64,000 nt of DNA from contig QNQO01010705.1 in NCBI GenBank assembly GCA_003290165.1, positions 58,082 through 122,081 on the forward strand. The letters run 5' to 3'. The translations under genes were made by a program, and so were the position numbers. The notes below the pieces were generated by a model that searched no databases, was not told the DNA's origin, and saw nothing but the letters and a program-made list of their open reading frames with translations. The DNA comes from Berberis thunbergii. Taxonomy: Eukaryota; Streptophyta; Magnoliopsida; Ranunculales; Berberidaceae. Shown here in pieces: positions 53,057-64,000 of this stretch (position 1 is the first letter of the stretch; each line of letters begins with the position of its first letter).

Positions 53057-56000
53057 ATGGTGCATGCATGCATGAACTGGCTAAAATATGCACTGCATAG
53101 CTGATGTCTGGACGAGTGATAGTGAGATAAAGTAATCGACCTACTAGGCGATGATACTGCCCAGGGTTAGTACAAATTTCACTGGAATCGAGTGAAAGTT
53201 TGTGTTGTTGCTCCATGGGAAATGAAGCCGGCTTGTAACCTGTGAGACCACTCTCAGCTAAGATATCAAGAACATACTTGCGTTGGCTTAATGCAATCCC
53301 AACTGGGGAACGTGCCACTTCAAATACGAATCAGGAAACCTGCCGCTGTCTTTTGCCAGGAAGGATTGGAACTGCTGAAACATTGCTCTCTGCACATTTA
53401 GCAAGTCAGGTTCAATTGAGTTAGGAGATGGGATTGCAGCTACTGACAAATCGGATCTAATGGACTTGTGTGGAGCTGTTGAGAGTACTGCAGGTGTAAC
53501 AGGTCCATGCACAACTGTTGGAGATGAGGGCTCAACTGTCACAGACTCAGGCATGTTTGGCACATCTTCAATTGGGTAATCAGATAATCCGACACCTGTT
53601 GCGACTCACCATGTCCATAGTCAGTGTTATTGGGTGCTGGCGCTGCAGTAGTAAATGGACTGTCCAATGGAGTAGTTTGACCAAAATCAGTTTGCTGAAC
53701 AATATCTCCTGTTGAAGAATTGGCAAAGGGAAACACATCTTCCAAAAAATCTACATCACGTGAAACATAAATCATTTTGTTTTCAAGATCATAGATTTTG
53801 TATTCCTTTTGTCCACTAGGATATCCAACAAAAACACCCGATTTGGCACATGGAGCAAACTTGTCACGCGGCCTTTTATTCACATGTCCATAATAGAGGC
53901 CTCAAGTGATCATATGTCGGAATCTTTCCATGTAAAACCTCATACTGGGTTCGATTTCGTAGAGCTGAGAGTGGCATGCGATTGATCAAGTATGCGGCAG
54001 TAAGAATGCATTCGCCCCAAAATGCAATGGGAAGATTTGCTTGGGATCGTACTACGCGTGCTCTGCTTGCGCTCTACAACTTCATTTTGCTACGGTGTAT
54101 CAGTACAACTAGTTTGATGTTCCATGCCATGATCAAAATAATGAGTCTTTAAATCATCATGAGTGAATTCCAATCCATTGTCTGTTCGGAGAATTTTAAC
54201 TCGCGAGTTAAACTGTGTGTAGACCCAATTGAAAAATTGCAAGAGATACATCCTGGTTTCTGACTTGTATTTTATGATAAAGACCCATGTTGCTCGCCTG
54301 AAATCATCCACCATCGTTAGAAAATAATGGCAACCAGAAAATGATTTTGTTTTGTACAGACCCCGAATATCACAGTGAAGTAAATCAAAAACATGCATAG
54401 TCTTATTCATACTGATGGTCTTATTCAAACGAAACATCTACACTTGGAACCAGAGAGATGTGATGCAAAGATAGGTGCTCCAAGCGATGATGCCACAAAC
54501 TTACAGTAACTGAATTGCTTGTTGTCAATGCCTTCGCCCCTCTCATCGACTCTAAGTAGTTAAGGCCATTCCCTTCTCTACCCACTTCAATCAGTCTCCT
54601 CGAGTGTAAGTCCTGAATCACAAAAAATTCTGACGAAAAAATTAGCTTACAATTCAAATCATGTGTCAGTTTACTAACAGAGTAAATTGAAACAAAAATC
54701 AGGGACCCCAAGAACTTGTTCAAGAATCAATCGTTTTTCAAGAACAACTCGGCCAAAGCATGGACTGCGACTGTTTTGCCAGTAGGAATCTATACTGGGG
54801 TATATCAGGCCGAGATTCTGCATTTGATAAAGAGTTCATATTGTGGGTAATATGATTCGTGGCCTCTGTATCGACCACCCATTCATTTTCTGTCCTACCC
54901 AAAAAATGGAGGCTGTCATGTTCGCTGATGGATTACTTGCTGAAACTCCATGGCCACCTAGCAAAGTTAGTAGTTGCTGATGCTGCTCAGTTGTCAGACC
55001 TGGAATTGGGGATCTAACACCATCCATGGTTGTGGCAAAAGCAGCACCTGAAATGCACGTGGCGTGACGCTACGATCTCCTTGCGAACTGATCTGTTTCC
55101 CGCTCCGTTTTCCAGGTTTACGCTAGTTCTGGTGGGTATCCAATCACCTTGAAAACAATATTCTTGGTTGTGGTTTGACTTCCCACAGTTGTAAATAAGG
55201 TGGAAATTGATTACCAATATCCATCGTAGTTCCTTTTTGGTCGCGGTTCATTTCGTTTGGTCAGCAAGGTGGTAGCTTCAATGACAGGGGCACAATTTGC
55301 GGTGACCAAACATTGTTTCTTTTCCTTCGCAGCAATGGCTTAGGCCCTTCCGAGATTCGGTAATGGATCTATGCGTAATATTTGGGACAGCATAGTTGTA
55401 TTATGCTTCATCCAATCCCATTAAAAAAATTAAAGACCTTTTCCTCCTCATGCATGGCTTGTATCTTCTTTGCTGCACCAAAAGTACATCCACATGTGCA
55501 TATTGGTATCGGGTTTAGGTCTTGTAACTCACCCCAAACACCTTTTAGTTTACCGTAATAGGACGCGATCGAGGACTTCTCTTGCTGCAAAAGGGCTATG
55601 GCTCGCTTCAACTCGTAGACTCTAGGAGCTATCCTTGAGTGAACCTTTCTTCCAAATCTCTCCATATTTCTGTTGCAGTTTCAACATGAACCGCATTGCT
55701 TTGAAGTTCCTTAGCGAGTGCATTTGTAAGCCAAGAAAGAACAACTGCATTATATTGGATCCATGACTGTAAATCCGGGTCCGGTTTTTTCTATCGTTCC
55801 ATCCACAAAACCTGGTTTGTTTTTGGAATGGAGAGCGTTCACAAAAGTGTGCCTCCATGTGAAGTAGTTATCTCCACTTTCACTGAGAGGATGCGTCACG
55901 AAAATCAGGCCTGAATGATCAGAAGGATGCAAGTAGTATGGAGAAATGTTATCGACTGTCCTTTGATTATTCACTACCAAATCTCCAACACTCTTGCCAT

Positions 56001-56305
56001 TGTTTCTTGCTCACATCATCCCTTGCCATGTCTGTAGAAAATATAAACTAGGGTTTTGTAACCTGCTCCGATACCATAAAGAATGAAGATCTCAAATGGT
56101 TGAATTTTACTGATGGTGGATGTATCAATTTATACAACTAACATATCAATCTAGATCCTAATATTATGCTATTAGAATCAATCATAATAAGCAAACTGAG
56201 GTAACTATCCCTATAATTGTTTTGTATGAGAATAACTCAATGATATGCTACAGATGGCAACAAACGATCCCTCCAATATATCAACCACTAACAGAAGATC
56301 CTCCA
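53057..56305 (-). mobile_element. Truncated Ty1-copia retrotransposon
   Basis: Minus-strand order: 5' LTR about 56085-56305, a tRNA-Met-type primer-binding site (TGGTATCGGAGCAGG, about 56065-56080), gag (from about 55990, FTWRHTFVNALHSKNKPGF), a knuckle remnant near 55200, GAG-pre-integrase (WHHRLEHLSLHHIS, about 54500), integrase (FDLLHCDIRG, TMVDDFRRATWVF, LRTDNGLEF, 54120-54400), a linker, and only the end of RT ([19 protein letters not shown] to [12 protein letters not shown]). The central RT with the YVDD site is deleted: the linker joins straight to [13 protein letters not shown] near 53310. RNase H and the 3' LTR are absent. It inserted in the intron between duplicated LPA1 exons 6 and 7; in the undivided copy this site reads AGTCACAACTTGATG near 51353. 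Confidence 0.88.
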
Positions 56306-57225
56306 ATACAACTTGATTGTACTGTTTGAGGAGATGGAGATCAGCGGTCTTACAGATATATAACACCTTTAAATGTTCATGTATTATAGACTAAATTGCA
56401 GTTCCTTGTATACACAGATGGAGGGTTCGGTTGATGAGGAGTCTACTAAATCTGATGAGGAGTACGATGATCTGGCAATGAAAGATGGTGAAATAGAAAA
56501 ATGGGAGAACCAACCTGGCTAATGCTTCCCTACGGAGGTCTATTTAATGATCATGTCAAAGACATACGAAGAGAACCTTGAAAATTTTTACACAATGCAA
56601 GCAGCTGTCTGACTTATCGTGTTCTTACTCTTCTCTTGTGTTGGAGAACCAAGCGAGCACGCCAGTAGAAATTGATGCAAGCCTAAAGAGAAGTTCAGTC
56701 AGTGTGCCAGTAATGGGAAATAATGGCTTTTCGTGTACTAGGCCATTGTTCTCTGGAGGAGCTCAGGCGCGAACATTTCACTTCTATGTTTGTGTTGTTT
56801 GTAGAGCCTCTTGTTTAATGTACTTCACCAAACCTTTTGGTTATGAGACTTGTATATCCAGAATTTCTTTCAGTTTATTAGTTTTCTCACTAGCAGGAAA
56901 TCTTGAGTTGCTGAGATTTCATTGAAAATCTCAGTTTCCAGTTTAAATGAGCAGAAGCAGCAAACCACTACATATGTAAAGAACATTACCCAACTCGTGG
57001 ATAAATTTGTTCTGGTGTTTTAAGCTCGTTAATTAGTTTTCAGTCAAGTGAACCATTTGGGAAATTATGTCCTCATCAATAATAAAAACCACAAATATTA
57101 ATTTATTGAGAAACAAATACACATATAATTATAAACTCAGGCGCCAACATGCATGCAGTTTGTAATACTTGGAAAACAAATAAGTAGCAGCTTCATTACT
57201 ACATGGTACTTAGATCTGGAATAGT

Positions 57226-57627
57226 TTAGGCACATTTGAACCCGGATGGAACCTTTTTGCCACAGACATTGAGGAGCAGACTGAGAGAGATTGGGACATT
57301 GAGATTGATACCCAATACGTTAGCTTTGATGGCAGTGCAAAGGCAGACGGCGGCTTCAAGATCAACAATACCTTGGATGAGGGTGCAACAAGGGAGTGTT
57401 GGTGGACTGCCAACTGTGACATTTACCAACCCAAGTAAATTGGCACATACACCTAATTTTAAGGCATCCCTTGGACAAGTACCCCTTGAAGAAGGTGTTG
57501 GAGTTGGAGTTGGAGTTGGTTTCGGGTTGACAGGGTTGGAGCAGCTACATTTGGCTGTGACCATGGAGAAGAAGAGAAGGTTGAGTGAGAGGAACAGGAC
57601 AACGGAAACAGAGTTCTTGGAATCCAT
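57226..57627 (-). CDS. Hybrid proline-rich protein (DC2.15/14-kDa type), eight-cysteine motif
   Basis: Single-exon gene for 133 residues. An N-terminal signal peptide ([20 protein letters not shown]) is followed by a short proline-rich spacer ([14 protein letters not shown]) and a C-terminal domain with the complete eight-cysteine pattern of the lipid-transfer-like superfamily: C in RGTCPRD, GVC, LPCC, VCLC, NVC and FKC. Proteins of this class (carrot DC2.15, Arabidopsis EARLI1/AZI relatives) are secreted to the cell wall and linked to stress, defence priming or cell expansion; the specific role here is unknown. Length and motif spacing are normal, so the gene appears functional. A decayed duplicate is at 52283-52575. 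Confidence 0.93.
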   Translation of the reverse strand: MDSKNSVSVVLFLSLNLLFFSMVTAKCSCSNPVNPKPTPTPTPTPSSRGTCPRDALKLGVCANLLGLVNVTVGSPPTLPCCTLIQGIVDLEAAVCLCTAIKANVLGINLNVPISLSLLLNVCGKKVPSGFKCA

Positions 57628-57887
57628 CTCTTTTCTCTGATCAATCGTATTACTGATAGATCGATAGAAAGAATTGTGTTGGATGGATTTGTCAAGTGAG
57701 TGATTCGGTATTTGTAAGGTTGAAATAATTAAAAATTTTGAATTATTGTACTTGTGTAATTATGGTTTAGCTGGCTGAGGATGATTTTCTACGCAGATTT
57801 TTTGATGTATGCGCGGTGGGGATTGAAAATTTTGCACATCCAGAGTCTGTAGAAGACTAGAAATAATCAATTACTCTATTATCGATG

Positions 57888-57912
57888 ATTCTAAATGGCG
57901 AGGAAATGATTA
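57888..57912. mobile_element. Hairpin MITE end fragment
   Basis: GATGATTCTAAATGGCGAGG followed by AAATG matches the left terminus of the hairpin MITE family, but the rest of the element is missing. It lies right after the end of the second duplication unit (CTCTATTATC), so it could mark a duplication breakpoint. Confidence 0.5.
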
Positions 57913-58420
57913 TAATGCTGAATGCTTTTCACAAGGGGGGGAATTGTCAATTACAGAGAGAGAATATAGTTAAAGAAAGTAAACTTTTTCCAATGCATTT
58001 GCACGATCCGATTCTTATATTTTAGTCGTATAATACCAAAATTTGAGGTGTCTTTGAGTTATGCATTGATCTAGATGTTTTCTAAGTATGTCCACTATGT
58101 TATGCTCAAAAACCTAATTTCTAGTATTTTTGTTTATTTATTCTCATGACCTTATACTTTCTAAAAAAAACTTATTGGTGTTAAACAATTTTTTTTATTT
58201 TTTTATCCCTTAACCCATCCCATCCCAGATGCCGCACCCCTGTACTTGTGATTCCATCTGCCACTGGACTTACCACTGAGCTAATACTTCATTGGCGTGT
58301 TGAATAAATTGAGATATCTGCTCTTCCACATCTGTCACCATTTTGATTCTAACTGATATACTCTGGTCTTATGGTTGCAGCATTAAAATACAAATGCAAG
58401 TCCTTGCATCTTGAAACTAA
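57913..58420. other. Intergenic DNA, no gene seen
   Basis: AT-rich sequence without recognisable coding potential or complete element ends. Confidence 0.4.
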
Positions 58421-58582
58421 GAGTAATTCTAGCCAGTCATGTTTGCTATTTTTTTTTGGTTTTTTTACATTTTTTACCCATTCTCTTTAAAACACAACCA
58501 CAAACATTATCTATAGAAATTGGTAGAAGTGTAAAAAAAAAACCTAAAAAATGCTAGCAAACATGGTTGACTAGAACTCTTG
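58421..58582. mobile_element. Short MITE, CTAGCCAG family, copy C
   Basis: Ends AATTCTAGCCAGTCATGTTT and inverted AACATGGTTGACTAGAACT. The interior shares AAAACACAACCACAAACAT and TAGAAGTGTAAAAAAAAAACC with copies A and B at 8.4-8.9 kb. About 160 bp, non-coding. Confidence 0.6.
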
Positions 58583-60263
58583 TGAAAGTAATGATAGTGA
58601 TATTATTTATTTGATGCAAGAGGTTTGGCAGACAACATCTAATGGTGATGGGGAAGCACCTTTGACATAGTTTAATTCTTTTATGCTGACTTGCAAATGA
58701 GCAGATGGGCAAACGACTTAAAATGGGTAAGTATCTTTTGCTTGTTAAAGGAAACTTGGCTATAATCTGAAAAAGTGAAGGCAGAAACCTTACAATGTTT
58801 ATTATTAGTAGTAGTATTAAAGAGGAAAAAAAAAAGCTTCAATCTCTGAAGGAGTTGATTTTCTGTAGCAGTCCCCAGGAATTGGTGACCAGCGTAATCG
58901 TCCAATGAGAAAGGGAGGAGAGACTGCAAAGGCCAACTTTTGTTGGCAATGAATATTGATGATACATTGCACTATTGGAGAATATTCAGCTAATATGAAT
59001 CACCTGAAGTTCACCTAAAATCATCTATATCACATACAGTACAAAAATAATTGCACGGGTCTACATCACCTCCCAAGCAGAATATAGCCTATATGTTACA
59101 GTCATTGTCGATCATTTCACGAACCTCATTAACAACCAAATGAGCCTTGTGACCTCCGATCACCTCAGCTTGTTTCTTGCAGTCCTTCCATACCTGTATC
59201 GTTGGCATCTTCTGTGCAAGTTTTGATCCCAGCATACAAATCCATAAAAATCAAAATTATCAGTTCCATGATAGTTCTTAGTTATAGAGCGACAACAAAA
59301 GAATGTAAAGTGCTTTAACAAAATAACAAGCTTTTATTAAAGAAAGGCCAAGTATTGAGGTTATATGAAGGGAGAGTTGGTACTTTACATGATTCAGTGA
59401 CAAAAAATAATGCCCTCGAAGAGAGCTCGCCAACTCTCACAACACATTCAATTAAAAGCACACACAAGCAAGGCCCCATATTTCGATGCAAATATTGATG
59501 AAAGCAAACATAAAAATGAATAAGGATGGTGGAGATTCGGATAACATTGGCACTATAGGATGAAAGTATGAGGAACGGTGCAAGCTGATTGAACATCCAT
59601 AGAACGATCCATGGAACAGTTCATGGACTGATGGAATGGTGCATTGACTGATGGACCAGAACATCATTACCATGTTTCCCTTTGATGTGTTCACACCCAG
59701 TACGTGTTGCTTTGAGAGCTAATGCAAGGGTATTCTGGTACATTTTTTTTCTCTTTGTTCCTAAATCCTCATATTCCCCTATTTAGTAACAAATTTGATC
59801 CTACGATGTAAGAATATAGCTAGTTCACAATTTTACATCGCCCTATAATAAACTCACTCTCACCAAATCACAATAAGTATGAAGTAGGATTATGGTGCTC
59901 ACCTAGCAGAAAGATATTGAACCAGCACAACAAATACTTTTGAACTCTAAAAATAAGGCTACTTCGGGACCTTTCCCTCTTTGGACACCACAAAAATAAT
60001 TATTATCGTTATCCTAGAATGATTCTGAGAGGATGGTAAAAGGTAACTGCCTATAGTAGTACATTAGGTTAGACAAGTGTGTGCCATGTGTGTTGCGGTG
60101 CGTGTTAGGGATAATTGATGTACTATCCCTAACAGCGTGTGTGTGCTGGATGGCATGCTAAACATGTGCTTACCATTTGCATTCTGAAATTGTAGTGGTC
60201 CTTCTAATATACACAAGTGGCACCTTGTCTAATAGTTTAAGCTTTTAAAATTAGAGCAACTAG

Positions 60264-60570
60264 CACTACACCAAATTGACATTTTCTGTAACAACCCCAA
60301 AAACAGTAACACTTTTGAGCTATAACAATTCACAAAGCAATTTTACACATTTTCACAAACAAAGTGATAAAATAATTGTATCACCATGAAGAGTATGGGC
60401 CTACAAGTGATACTATTCATGGTGATACAATTTGTATCATTTTTTTTGTGTAACTATTTTTCATTTTTTGACTAAATCTAGTTTTGACTTGAAATTATTT
60501 GATGAACTGTTATATCTCAAAAGTGTTACTATTTTGTGAATTGTTACAAATATGCCAATTTGGTGTAGTG
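60264..60570. mobile_element. Miniature CACTA element, 307 bp
   Basis: Ends CACTACACCAAATTGACAT and, inverted, CACTACACCAAATTGGCAT, with target duplication TAG at 60261-60263 and 60571-60573. Internal inverted parts (GTAACACTTTTGAG near the left, CTCAAAAGTGTTAC near the right; ATCACCATGAA / TTCATGGTGAT in the centre) make almost the whole element foldable. It sits in an intron of the thioredoxin-like gene. Confidence 0.9.
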
Positions 60571-61429
60571 TAGTTGATGTGTACTTAGAAACAATCAAGT
60601 ATTCAATGACTGAGGAAAGCGTGAGAGCCAGCCAAGAGAACCAAGCTCATCAATCGGTGATTGAAACATAAAAATACAGAAAATAAACAGCGATAATTGC
60701 TCAATTTGTGCAAATTAGAGAAAACCAATAACAGATATTGTATTAAAAATAACTTACAGTAACTCCTGCACGAGAAACAAGTCTGTGTGGGGACTGTGTT
60801 CACATCAATGCAGTAGAATCGGATTCTGCATTAAAACCACAAACAGGAAATACATTGTCATTACAAATTATCCAAAAGAAAATGGGGGGAAATTTTGAAT
60901 TCAAGAATAAGAAAAGAAAAAGAAATATAGCCCTTAGAGAATGAGCTAAAAGAAGCTTATCAGTAGCATAACTACACCCAGCAGATGAGCATCCAACAAT
61001 GTGATTTCAACATTGGAGTTCCTCAATTTGAACTAATAAATCACATTCTGATATTCTTGCGGAACAAGATCATGGTACTAGAAACTTTCGTTTCTCTTTG
61101 CCCTAGCCATAATTAACTCACTACAAAAAAAACAAAAAAAATACCCTTAAATTGAAGCCTTGACTGATGTTGCTTATCATGCAGTGGATGTGATAATGAT
61201 GAAGTCTAAATAGTGAATCCTACTACCTTGTTTTCTCTATCTACTAGATCAGCAAAATGAAGTTCCAAGGCTAAAAAATATGAATTGAGAAAGTAACATT
61301 TACCTTGGATGGTAATCAGCTGCCAATTTTCCAGTTTTGGTTTCAAGTATATGCATTTCCTGCACCAGCTCGCCATCCTACATGTCCAGACAACCCTTAC
61401 TTAAGAACCCAGTTTGAGGTAAGCTTCGA

Positions 61430-62560
61430 CAAGACTGCATTCATCCAAAGTGCATTAAAACATGCTCTAGAGTAATGCAGTGTTGTCAAACTCAGTGAGA
61501 ATCTGATTTCAGGTTGCTAAAAAAGCATGAATCAAAGCTAGGCTTAGTTCGAAGTATATACTCTGGACAGAGGTTTATGAATATCATTCTGCAAGAACCA
61601 TTTCATCACTGTATTACAAGAGAAGTAACAAGGTGTGAAGTCCAATTTGGGGTCAGGACAAAGTTTAGATACAAACATGTCAGCCTTCACTCCGTTTGGC
61701 GAAGGGGCTTGGGATAGATTAGTTTGGGTGGTTTGAAGAGATAGGATTAGGAACAATATAATCTTTAAGGAGGTGCAAAAATCAGTGGAGCAACTATGAT
61801 AGATAGCAGAGTCCCTCTTTGGTTATGGGGCACCAATTGGGATAGATTTAAAGATGGCAATTTTGCTTCTTGTATGTTTTAACTTATGTTTAACTGGGAA
61901 GCATAGTTCTCTCAAATACCACATGACATATAGCTAGGGAGTCTGAACATTAAAACATGCTCTACAGCAACGCAGTGTAGTCAAACACTGTGAGAATCTG
62001 ATTTCAGATTGCTAAAAAAGCTTGAAACAAAGCTAGGCATAGTTCAAAGTATATACTTTGGGACAGAGGTTTGGTATCATTCTGCAAGAACCATTCATCA
62101 CTGTATTACAAGAAAAGTAATAAGATGTGGAAGTCCAAATTGGGCTGAGGACAAATTTTAGATATAGCATAACTCAAAGAAGTTGTGTACTCAATATTAT
62201 ATTTTGAAAGATTCAATGCAACACTGAAACGGGGATCATTAAATTGTTGGAAGCAATGATTCTTGGCCTCTTTTGAGTGGTTTGAGCAAAGAACATGTCA
62301 GCCTTCACTCCCTTTGGCAAATGGGCTAGGGATAGGTTAGTTACTTAGTTCATGCTTTAGTTTGGGTGGCTTGGAGAGATAGGAACAATAGAATATGTAA
62401 TGAGGTGAAATCAGTGGAGGAACTATGGATAGATATCAAAGTCACTATTTGGTTATAGGGCACCAATTGGGATAGATTTAAAGATGTCAATTTTGCTTCT
62501 TGTACGTTTAACTGGGAATGTATAGTTTTCCCAAATACCACATGATGTATAGTTTCTAGG
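61430..62560 (+). repeat. Duplicated LINE 3' fragments in the thioredoxin-like gene intron
   Basis: A unit beginning CATTAAAACATGCTCTA(G/C)AG, with GAGAATCTGATTTCA, GCTAGGC(T/A)TAGTTC and CATCACTGTATTACAAGA, occurs at about 61453-61680 and again at 61951-62160. Each is followed by a LINE RT-tail fragment (CTTCACTCC, GAGATAGGA.., GCACCAATTGGGATAGATTT) at 61680-61885 and 62290-62545. The peptide FKEVQKSVEQL matches FVNVQKSVQQL of the LINE at 6.0 kb. Fragments only. Confidence 0.75.
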
Positions 62561-63944
62561 GAGTCTTGGTGCTTTTACCCTCTTACCACCAATTCCCAAC
62601 CTTTTTACACTCCACATTTTATTTTTCTGAATAAAAATAAAATAAAATAAATCAAAAGGCAATTGCGATCCCTTGAGATATCACTCTCTAAAATTCTGAT
62701 AAAACTTTAAAATTTTCCTACTTTTACGCAAGATGAAAGATATAAAAAAAAAATGCAGATGACATTCCAATTCATATCATAATTGTTGACAATAACTTTG
62801 ATACATGGCCAGAAAGGTGAGGTGGTAATTAAGGGATTAAACTTCCTATCTCAACAAAGATAAATTTGTAAATATAATTGATTTCAACACCAACAAGCAT
62901 AATCAGTGAAAATCAGCCTCTAAAATAATTTCACAATAATCGAAGTGCTTTAGACACTCTATTCCATTGCATGTCATTTTCAAAATTTGCACCGAGGGTC
63001 CAACATGACACTCTAGTTTGAGAAGAAATTTTGCTTGACCATTAAAAAAGACTCTTTGAATTTGCTTACATTTGTTAGACCAAGTAAATCTAGCACCGAG
63101 GTTAGTCCATCAGTCTATCAACTCATTTTGACAAACTCATCAACTGTTTGAAAGCCCATTGCAATCCGATTACTCAAAAGAAATGAAATCATGCTTACGA
63201 AAGACCAATTCTTTTGTCAAAATGAAAATTAACATTTGAATTGATATTTGTTGAGGAGCTGAAAGTAATGATACAAAAATTTATTTCTTTCAATCAAATG
63301 AACATGAAAGCACCAAACATAAACAAAAACAACAGACAAAGTTCACAGTGAATATCACGATTCCATTCACTGATCAACTACTTATAAGATCATCTCAACA
63401 CCGTGAAACCAACAGAAAAAAGGTAATTAATTCGTTTTAGGGGAAGATTCCTCAAAATATAGACCCCAAATCCTAAAAAAAATACAGGGGGTTTTGCTTT
63501 CTCTCCCAAATTTTAAAATTTTCTTCCAGTCTCAAACTAAACTTTGTCGGGTTGCTCTTGCTAAGGAGCTCGTCTGGAGATGATCTCACCCCATTAAATT
63601 AAAACACTATTGCTGAATTCATGAAACAAAATTATCCACCAAAGAAATGTGTATTTCCCTAATACAACAGTGAAACATAATTTATTTCTTACAAGTTCAA
63701 ATAGATAAATCAATTTCACTTTCGAATCACAATGAAAATGCTTCAAAGATGATTATCTAAATCTCCCTATTGGATTTCTCGCCTACATCCTAATAACCCT
63801 AAACCCCACACCCTGAAATCAATTCCAAAACCCATTTAGCAAAACCCAACAATCTCACAAACGGGTATATCTTTTCACAAATTTCAAAACACACAAAAAT
63901 TTAACAAATAAAAAAAAAACCATAAAATCAGCAATAAAACGAAC
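62561..63944. other. Intron of the thioredoxin-like gene, AT-rich, nothing else seen
   Basis: The interval between the LINE fragments and the first visible exon is AT-rich with A-runs (62640, 62740, 63910). No exon, RNA gene or complete element was recognised. Confidence 0.45.
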
Positions 63945-64000
63945 CAGACAATCACACTGGCACTTCGAGCTGCTGAGCCTCCCCAACGATCCGATCAAAC

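Larger units (their letters stand above)
52629..56830 (+). pseudogene. Duplicated LPA1 3' end, broken by a copia insertion
   Basis: The segment begins inside exon 5 (GGATCAGCCCTTTTCCCAAT at 52630). It keeps the unshifted GATGCCGGTGGGACAAG but loses the end of exon 5 and its donor by deletion into the tRNA-like sequence at 52709. Exon 6 is intact at 52834-52941 ([20 protein letters not shown]). A copia element follows (53057-56305). Exon 7 resumes at 56418 ([20 protein letters not shown]) with internal deletion and frame changes, ending in [11 protein letters not shown] then a divergent tail. It lacks all P-loop exons, so it cannot encode the enzyme. Confidence 0.88.
59089..64000 (-). pseudogene. 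Thioredoxin-like 3-1 (WCRKC type) gene, partial, three single-base frameshifts
   Basis: Minus-strand exons: over 64000-63945 (cut by the window edge), 61377-61304, 60825-60758 and 59211-59089. Together they give the thioredoxin fold of plastid WCRKC thioredoxins: FDRIVGEAQQLEVPV, MASWCRKCIYLKPKLE with the redox-active WCRKC, RFYCIDVNTVP, LVSRAGVT, and [20 protein letters not shown] to the stop at 59089-59091. All splice sites are GT-AG and phases agree with the family. Three exons each carry a one-base indel: a missing base near 63953 (CCAGTGTGATTGTCTG), a missing A near 61333 (GAAAATTGGCAGCTG), and an extra base near 60790 (CCCCACACAGACTTG). Either the gene is dying or the assembly has indel errors. 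Introns hold a mini-CACTA element and LINE fragments. The transit-peptide exon lies outside the window. Confidence 0.82.

Noticed and set aside
61122..61150. CACTACAAAAAAAAC resembling a CACTA end
   Set aside because: Only one end is visible, with no inverted partner or subterminal repeats nearby.

Overview
The window is nuclear DNA of a flowering plant, most likely a eudicot. Its genes carry many GT-AG introns, intergenic DNA is AT-rich, and transposable-element relics (Ty1-copia, LINE, CACTA, hAT, Mutator-like, TRIM) make up much of the sequence. Protein families point the same way: ABCG24/28-type half transporter, PBL19/PCRK-type kinase, LPA1-type P-loop protein, DC2.15-type hybrid proline-rich protein and a WCRKC thioredoxin. 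The species cannot be named from the sequence alone.

Layout. 1-266: broken acetyl-CoA carboxylase fragment. 1595-2887: intronless LYK-type kinase-domain protein that has lost its catalytic residues. 3.5-16.8 kb: transposon-rich block with a hairpin MITE, inverted repeats, LINE remnants, and a long-TIR element interrupted by a 2.6-kb CACTA transposon. 16837-22249 (minus): complete 14-exon ABCG transporter, 1103 aa. 24556-25111: TRIM retrotransposon with a 5-bp target duplication. 27679-30009 (plus): complete four-exon PBL19-like cytoplasmic kinase. 30991-41351 (minus): three-exon adenylate kinase 6 gene whose first intron (9.7 kb) is filled with an inverted LTR-like pair, a decayed copia element and a 2.1-kb tandem duplication, and whose P-loop lacks five residues. 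41.5-46.5 kb: hAT element, internally deleted LINE with poly(A), hairpin MITE. 48292-51843 (plus): LPA1-like P-loop gene with two single-base frameshifts near its 3' end. 52.3-57.9 kb: partial tandem duplication of the LPA1 3' end plus a neighbouring hybrid proline-rich protein gene, split by a truncated copia element. The intact HyPRP gene is at 57226-57627 (minus). 59089 to the window end (minus): thioredoxin-like 3-1 gene with three single-base indels.

The genes do not form one pathway. They are independent housekeeping or signalling genes (lipid/secondary-metabolite export, immune-kinase signalling, ribosome-linked adenylate kinase, phytate-related P-loop protein, cell-wall/lipid-transfer-like protein, plastid redox). 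The most informative structure is the mobile-element record. A GC-rich hairpin MITE family shows four copies with clean 9-bp target duplications, and one of these has a matching empty site inside a tandem duplication 2.1 kb away. Single-base frameshifts in otherwise well conserved exons of two genes could be real decay or assembly errors and should be checked against reads.
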